Of a stretch of DNA of 8,767 bases, positions 6,227-8,767 are shown one piece after another; positions within the stretch are counted from its first letter, which is position 1; each line of letters opens with the position of its first letter. The notes below the pieces were generated by a model. The model had not been told where the DNA came from and did not search any database. It was given only the letters and a program-made list of their open reading frames with translations. Position numbers and translations under genes: made by a program. This DNA is from JAAYYY01 sp032260445 (GTDB lineage Bacteria > Chloroflexota > Anaerolineae > Promineifilales > Promineifilaceae), in assembly GCA_032260445.1 (NCBI GenBank), contig JAVVFG010000158.1, positions 1 to 8,767 on the forward strand, read 5' to 3'.

Positions 6227-7771
6227 TTACTGCGTACGTCCGGCGCCGAAAATCACACCATCTTCCGTACGCTGCACGACGGACAGCAGCATCTCCTCGG
6301 CCAGCTCGCCTGGCGAGGTGACCGGACGGTCTGCCACTGCATCGAAGTGAACGATGACCGCCCCTGAATCAACTGCCGCTTTTAACGCGGCTATCTCATC
6401 GTCGTAACCAGCGTTTGCCTCGCCCAACATCGCCGCGTTCTTGCGCGGCAGAGACAGCGCCTCGCGCTGCGCTAGGAGATCAATCGCCTCAGGTGCGTTC
6501 GAGAAGATGATGGCATCGTCCGGCAGACCACGCACAGCCGACACGGTCTGCGACTGCTGCCACGCCGGGCTGGAGTAACCCAGGCCAATCTGCCTGTGCA
6601 TCTGGACCCAGGAAGCGGCACTGTCAAACTGGAGTAGCATCATCACCCCGAGCGTTGCGATAAGCAGCCAGCGTGCCAGGCGCTGGGTTGCCTGCTGTAT
6701 GGCGATACCAACGGCGGCGATGACCACCAGAAGTACCACGAAGTAAAGCGGTACGAAGATGCGGTCGTCCAGCGGCGTGTTCGCGTCGAGAAACGAGATC
6801 GTCAGCGCCAAAAAGCCGAGATAGATGGGCACGAACATCAGCGCAAGCCAGATGAATGGGGTGCGTGCAGCGGGCACCGTTGCCATCTCGTGTCGCCGCC
6901 ACCAGATGTTCACTCCTACCACGGTTGCCGTGAACAGGATGGCGAGAAGTAATATCCGGAACAGACCGGGCGTGCCCGGCGGCAGGTGCAGCCAGCCTGT
7001 CACGGTAAAGATAGCTTGCCAGATCTGCGCCCGGCCGATTGGATGAAAAGCCAGCACGCGGTTTCCGGCCGTGCCAGAGTGGAAGAAGCTCCATCCTAAC
7101 CAAAGAAGCAGTGGCAGCGCGCTGGTCAGACCGAAGAGCCCGGACGTTCGGATCCGCTGAGTTAGCGGCGCCTCCGTAAGCAGCACGATAGCCAGCATAC
7201 CCGTTACGATGAACGGCAGACCTGCATAGCGCGTCAGCGCCGCCAGAGCGAGCAGGGCGGCTGCCACAACCAGTAGCCGTCCCTCAGTTCTCTGCAAATA
7301 CTGTGTTAGGATAAGCAGGCCAAGGAAACCCAGCCAGAGGAACAGCGCCTCGCTCCACACATAGGCATGAACAGTCACGATGGGCGTTGCCGTTAGCAGA
7401 AGCAAGCTGCCCGCGAATGAAAGCCACCGGTTTCCGCTTACAGGCCCAGCAATCGCGCCGAACAAGACCCCGTTTGCCGCAAACAGAATGACGTTCAGCA
7501 GTCGCGCGCCGACCAGCGGATCGTCGCCAAACAAGGCTAGTACCAGCGGGTAGAGCGGCGGCCACTGTGTGCCTAACGAAGCAAGCCCACCACCGCTGCT
7601 CACTGCTCTTGCCTGGTGGACGTACCCAACCGAATCCGGCGAGGTACCGATACCCCAGGGAGTGGCAAGAAGAAACAGAACAATAGCGGCTACGAAGATA
7701 AGTATAGAGCCGCTTGCCGATGCCCATTCCCAGTTGGTCTGTACGAAACGGGATGCTCTGGCAGTATTCAC
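6227..7771 (-). CDS. Polytopic membrane glycosyltransferase, GT-C/GT39-like
   Basis: A 514-residue integral membrane protein. Hydrophobic helices are visible at about 21-38, 88-109, 117-133, 138-156, 166-181, 184-199, 211-230, 269-289, 304-326, 338-358 and 367-381, giving roughly 11 spans. A soluble domain of about 130 residues follows (385-514). The loop after the first helix has TSPDSVGYVHQAR (43-55); an Asp in this place is the catalytic acid/base region of GT-C enzymes (PMT, ArnT and RgtA/B/C/D-like proteins). PPLYP at 71-75 also fits this family, where it often reads 'h.PlyP'. Such enzymes transfer a sugar from a polyprenyl-phosphate donor on the outer face of the membrane. The GTG start is preceded by GGAG, and the upstream gene's in-frame TGA lies only six codons earlier. 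The DPM1-like gene follows after 34 nt, a natural supplier of the lipid-linked donor. Identity across GT-C families is low, so a non-enzymatic membrane protein remains possible. Confidence 0.78.
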   Translation of the reverse strand: MNTARASRFVQTNWEWASASGSILIFVAAIVLFLLATPWGIGTSPDSVGYVHQARAVSSGGGLASLGTQWPPLYPLVLALFGDDPLVGARLLNVILFAANGVLFGAIAGPVSGNRWLSFAGSLLLLTATPIVTVHAYVWSEALFLWLGFLGLLILTQYLQRTEGRLLVVAAALLALAALTRYAGLPFIVTGMLAIVLLTEAPLTQRIRTSGLFGLTSALPLLLWLGWSFFHSGTAGNRVLAFHPIGRAQIWQAIFTVTGWLHLPPGTPGLFRILLLAILFTATVVGVNIWWRRHEMATVPAARTPFIWLALMFVPIYLGFLALTISFLDANTPLDDRIFVPLYFVVLLVVIAAVGIAIQQATQRLARWLLIATLGVMMLLQFDSAASWVQMHRQIGLGYSSPAWQQSQTVSAVRGLPDDAIIFSNAPEAIDLLAQREALSLPRKNAAMLGEANAGYDDEIAALKAAVDSGAVIVHFDAVADRPVTSPGELAEEMLLSVVQRTEDGVIFGAGRTQ

Positions 7772-7781
7772 GTGCGTGTTA

Positions 7782-7785
7782 CTCC
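7782..7785 (-). promoter_or_regulatory. Ribosome binding site deciding the GTG start at 7771
   Basis: On the minus strand GGAG lies ten bases before the GTG, just after the TGA of the sulfotransferase gene (7790-7792). No ATG lies in frame near the start (the next Met is residue 191), so this site fixes the GTG start of the membrane protein. Confidence 0.55.
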
Positions 7786-7789
7786 CGCT

Positions 7790-8767
7790 TCAAGCGGAGT
7801 GGCTAACTCGGTGCCTGTTGAGAAGGCCCTGCAGCAGCGTGGCAGGATACCCCGCCCGGCTAATCTCCAGCGCTCTCTCGGATGCTTTCACCGGCTCGTC
7901 GGCAATCCAGAACAACTTCTTGTGCGTGAAATGGGCCTGGATAACATCCTTCGCGATTACTGCTGCTCTCAGCGCCCTTTCTGGCTTCCGCTTGCCTAAC
8001 CAATGGTAGTCGCCTGGATCTCCGACATAGATGCGGGCAGCGGGTTTCTCGTCCGGACTTCTGCGCCAGAAACGGACGCCTTTCCCTGCAAGCCCGATAA
8101 GCTCGGCTGTGTGCCGGTCAGTAGGGAGTGGGGCCGGATATACCTCTGCCAGGTACGGTAGATCTGCTAGGCGCGGATAGTGGAACCGCTCCAGGTAATC
8201 ACCGACGAGTGCTTCCGCAAGCCGGTTCTCGCCAGTGCTTAGACCATCGCGCCAGGCCGCAGCGCGCGACCTATCAATAGGCTGGCTTGCTTTTTCCTTC
8301 CAGGCAACTTGCCGGCTGTTTACCTTTGAACCTGTCTGCGACGTATCGAGCATCTGCTCTTCATATGCTTCGTCGATGAAGTCGCAGAGCGCCCGCAGCG
8401 TCTCTTGTGGCGACGATAGCAGGTCCTCGAAGCGTACTGTGTAACTGCAAGGATCCTCGTCGAAGAACGCTATGCTGCTGTCGTGCAGCCGTTTCCAGAA
8501 CGACAATGCTTCCACCAGCGTCTTCGCGCCCCATGGCACCTTAAGCAGCGAAAGCGAAACGTCGCGCGGATCACGAACAATACGAATGATCGGAGAGTCT
8601 GGGAAGTATCTCCGGATGAGGCTCACGTATTGCAGATGGTCAGGCGTCTTCTCAACCCAACGGCGCTTACCCTGTTGCACCATATACGGAGCCGTAATGG
8701 AGCTGAGCAAGTTGGTGATCGATGGCTCATGTCGTTCTAGGCACCTCGTGAGGATCGTCTCGTCGAG
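7790..8767 (-). CDS. Sulfotransferase, C-terminal part with long extension (5' end outside window)
   Basis: The frame is open to the right window edge (325 residues visible), so the N-terminus and the 5'-phosphosulfate P-loop lie outside. A TTG at 8710 could be read as a start, but family homology begins before the sulfotransferase core would be complete, so truncation by the window is the better reading. Numbering from the visible end: RRWVEKTPDH (35-44) is the family's 'W.eKtP.h'. FPDSPIIRIVRDPRDVSLS (55-73) is the 3'-phosphate binding segment, with Arg65 and Ser73 as PAPS contacts. VRFEDLLSSPQ (111-121) is the usual later motif. The PAPS domain seems to end near residue 200. About 125 more residues follow (from ADLPYLAEVYP), for which I recognise no domain. 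This enzyme is of the classical RDPRD type and so differs from the Stf0-like protein at 3483-4235. It is the most upstream gene seen in the operon, 18 nt before the membrane protein. The acceptor is unknown. Confidence 0.87.
   Translation of the reverse strand, partial: LDETILTRCLERHEPSITNLLSSITAPYMVQQGKRRWVEKTPDHLQYVSLIRRYFPDSPIIRIVRDPRDVSLSLLKVPWGAKTLVEALSFWKRLHDSSIAFFDEDPCSYTVRFEDLLSSPQETLRALCDFIDEAYEEQMLDTSQTGSKVNSRQVAWKEKASQPIDRSRAAAWRDGLSTGENRLAEALVGDYLERFHYPRLADLPYLAEVYPAPLPTDRHTAELIGLAGKGVRFWRRSPDEKPAARIYVGDPGDYHWLGKRKPERALRAAVIAKDVIQAHFTHKKLFWIADEPVKASERALEISRAGYPATLLQGLLNRHRVSHSA

Noticed and set aside
1..8767. CRISPR arrays, tRNA genes, insertion sequences, phage genes
   Set aside because: No regularly spaced repeats, cloverleaf-like sequences, transposase or phage motifs were seen on reading; nearly all of the window is coding.

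Overview
This window is one continuous run of eight protein-coding genes, all on the minus strand (transcribed right to left). The genes at both ends are cut by the window edges. Neighbours are tightly packed: the gaps are 18, 34, -4, 8, 93, 13 and 24 nt in transcription order. This looks like the interior of a single operon, or two sub-operons split at the 93-nt gap. I see no tRNA, rRNA, CRISPR array, transposase or long repeat. There is also no stretch above 300 bases without a gene.

In transcription order the genes are: (1) a sulfotransferase with its 5' end missing and a long C-terminal extension; (2) a polytopic membrane protein of the GT-C/GT39 glycosyltransferase type; (3) a DPM1-like GT2 that probably makes a polyprenyl-phosphate sugar; (4) a second GT2 with a helical, TPR-like tail; (5) a second sulfotransferase, resembling the Stf0 type; (6) an asparagine-synthetase-like protein lacking the N-terminal catalytic cysteine; (7) a GT-B/GT4 glycosyltransferase; (8) the N-terminal part of another GT4 glycosyltransferase.

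Together they read as part of a cell-surface glycan or glycolipid biosynthesis locus. The GT2 and GT4 enzymes would transfer sugars from nucleotide donors at the cytoplasmic face. The DPM1-like enzyme would charge a lipid carrier for the GT-C protein to use on the outer face. The two sulfotransferases would sulfate the product or a carrier from PAPS. The asparagine-synthetase-like protein may add an amide or another ATP-dependent amino group. No polymerase, flippase, priming transferase or sugar-nucleotide synthesis gene is visible, so the product cannot be named.

The organism is a bacterium with fairly high GC (sampled lines run from about 53 to 73 percent), Shine-Dalgarno-type start sites and some GTG starts. 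Mixed clusters of GTs, sulfotransferases and asparagine-synthetase homologues occur in Chloroflexota and Cyanobacteria among others. I lean weakly to Chloroflexota, but nothing here proves it. The most unusual points are the degenerate glutaminase domain of the asparagine-synthetase homologue and two distinct sulfotransferases in one operon. I do not see clear evidence of a wholly new type of system.
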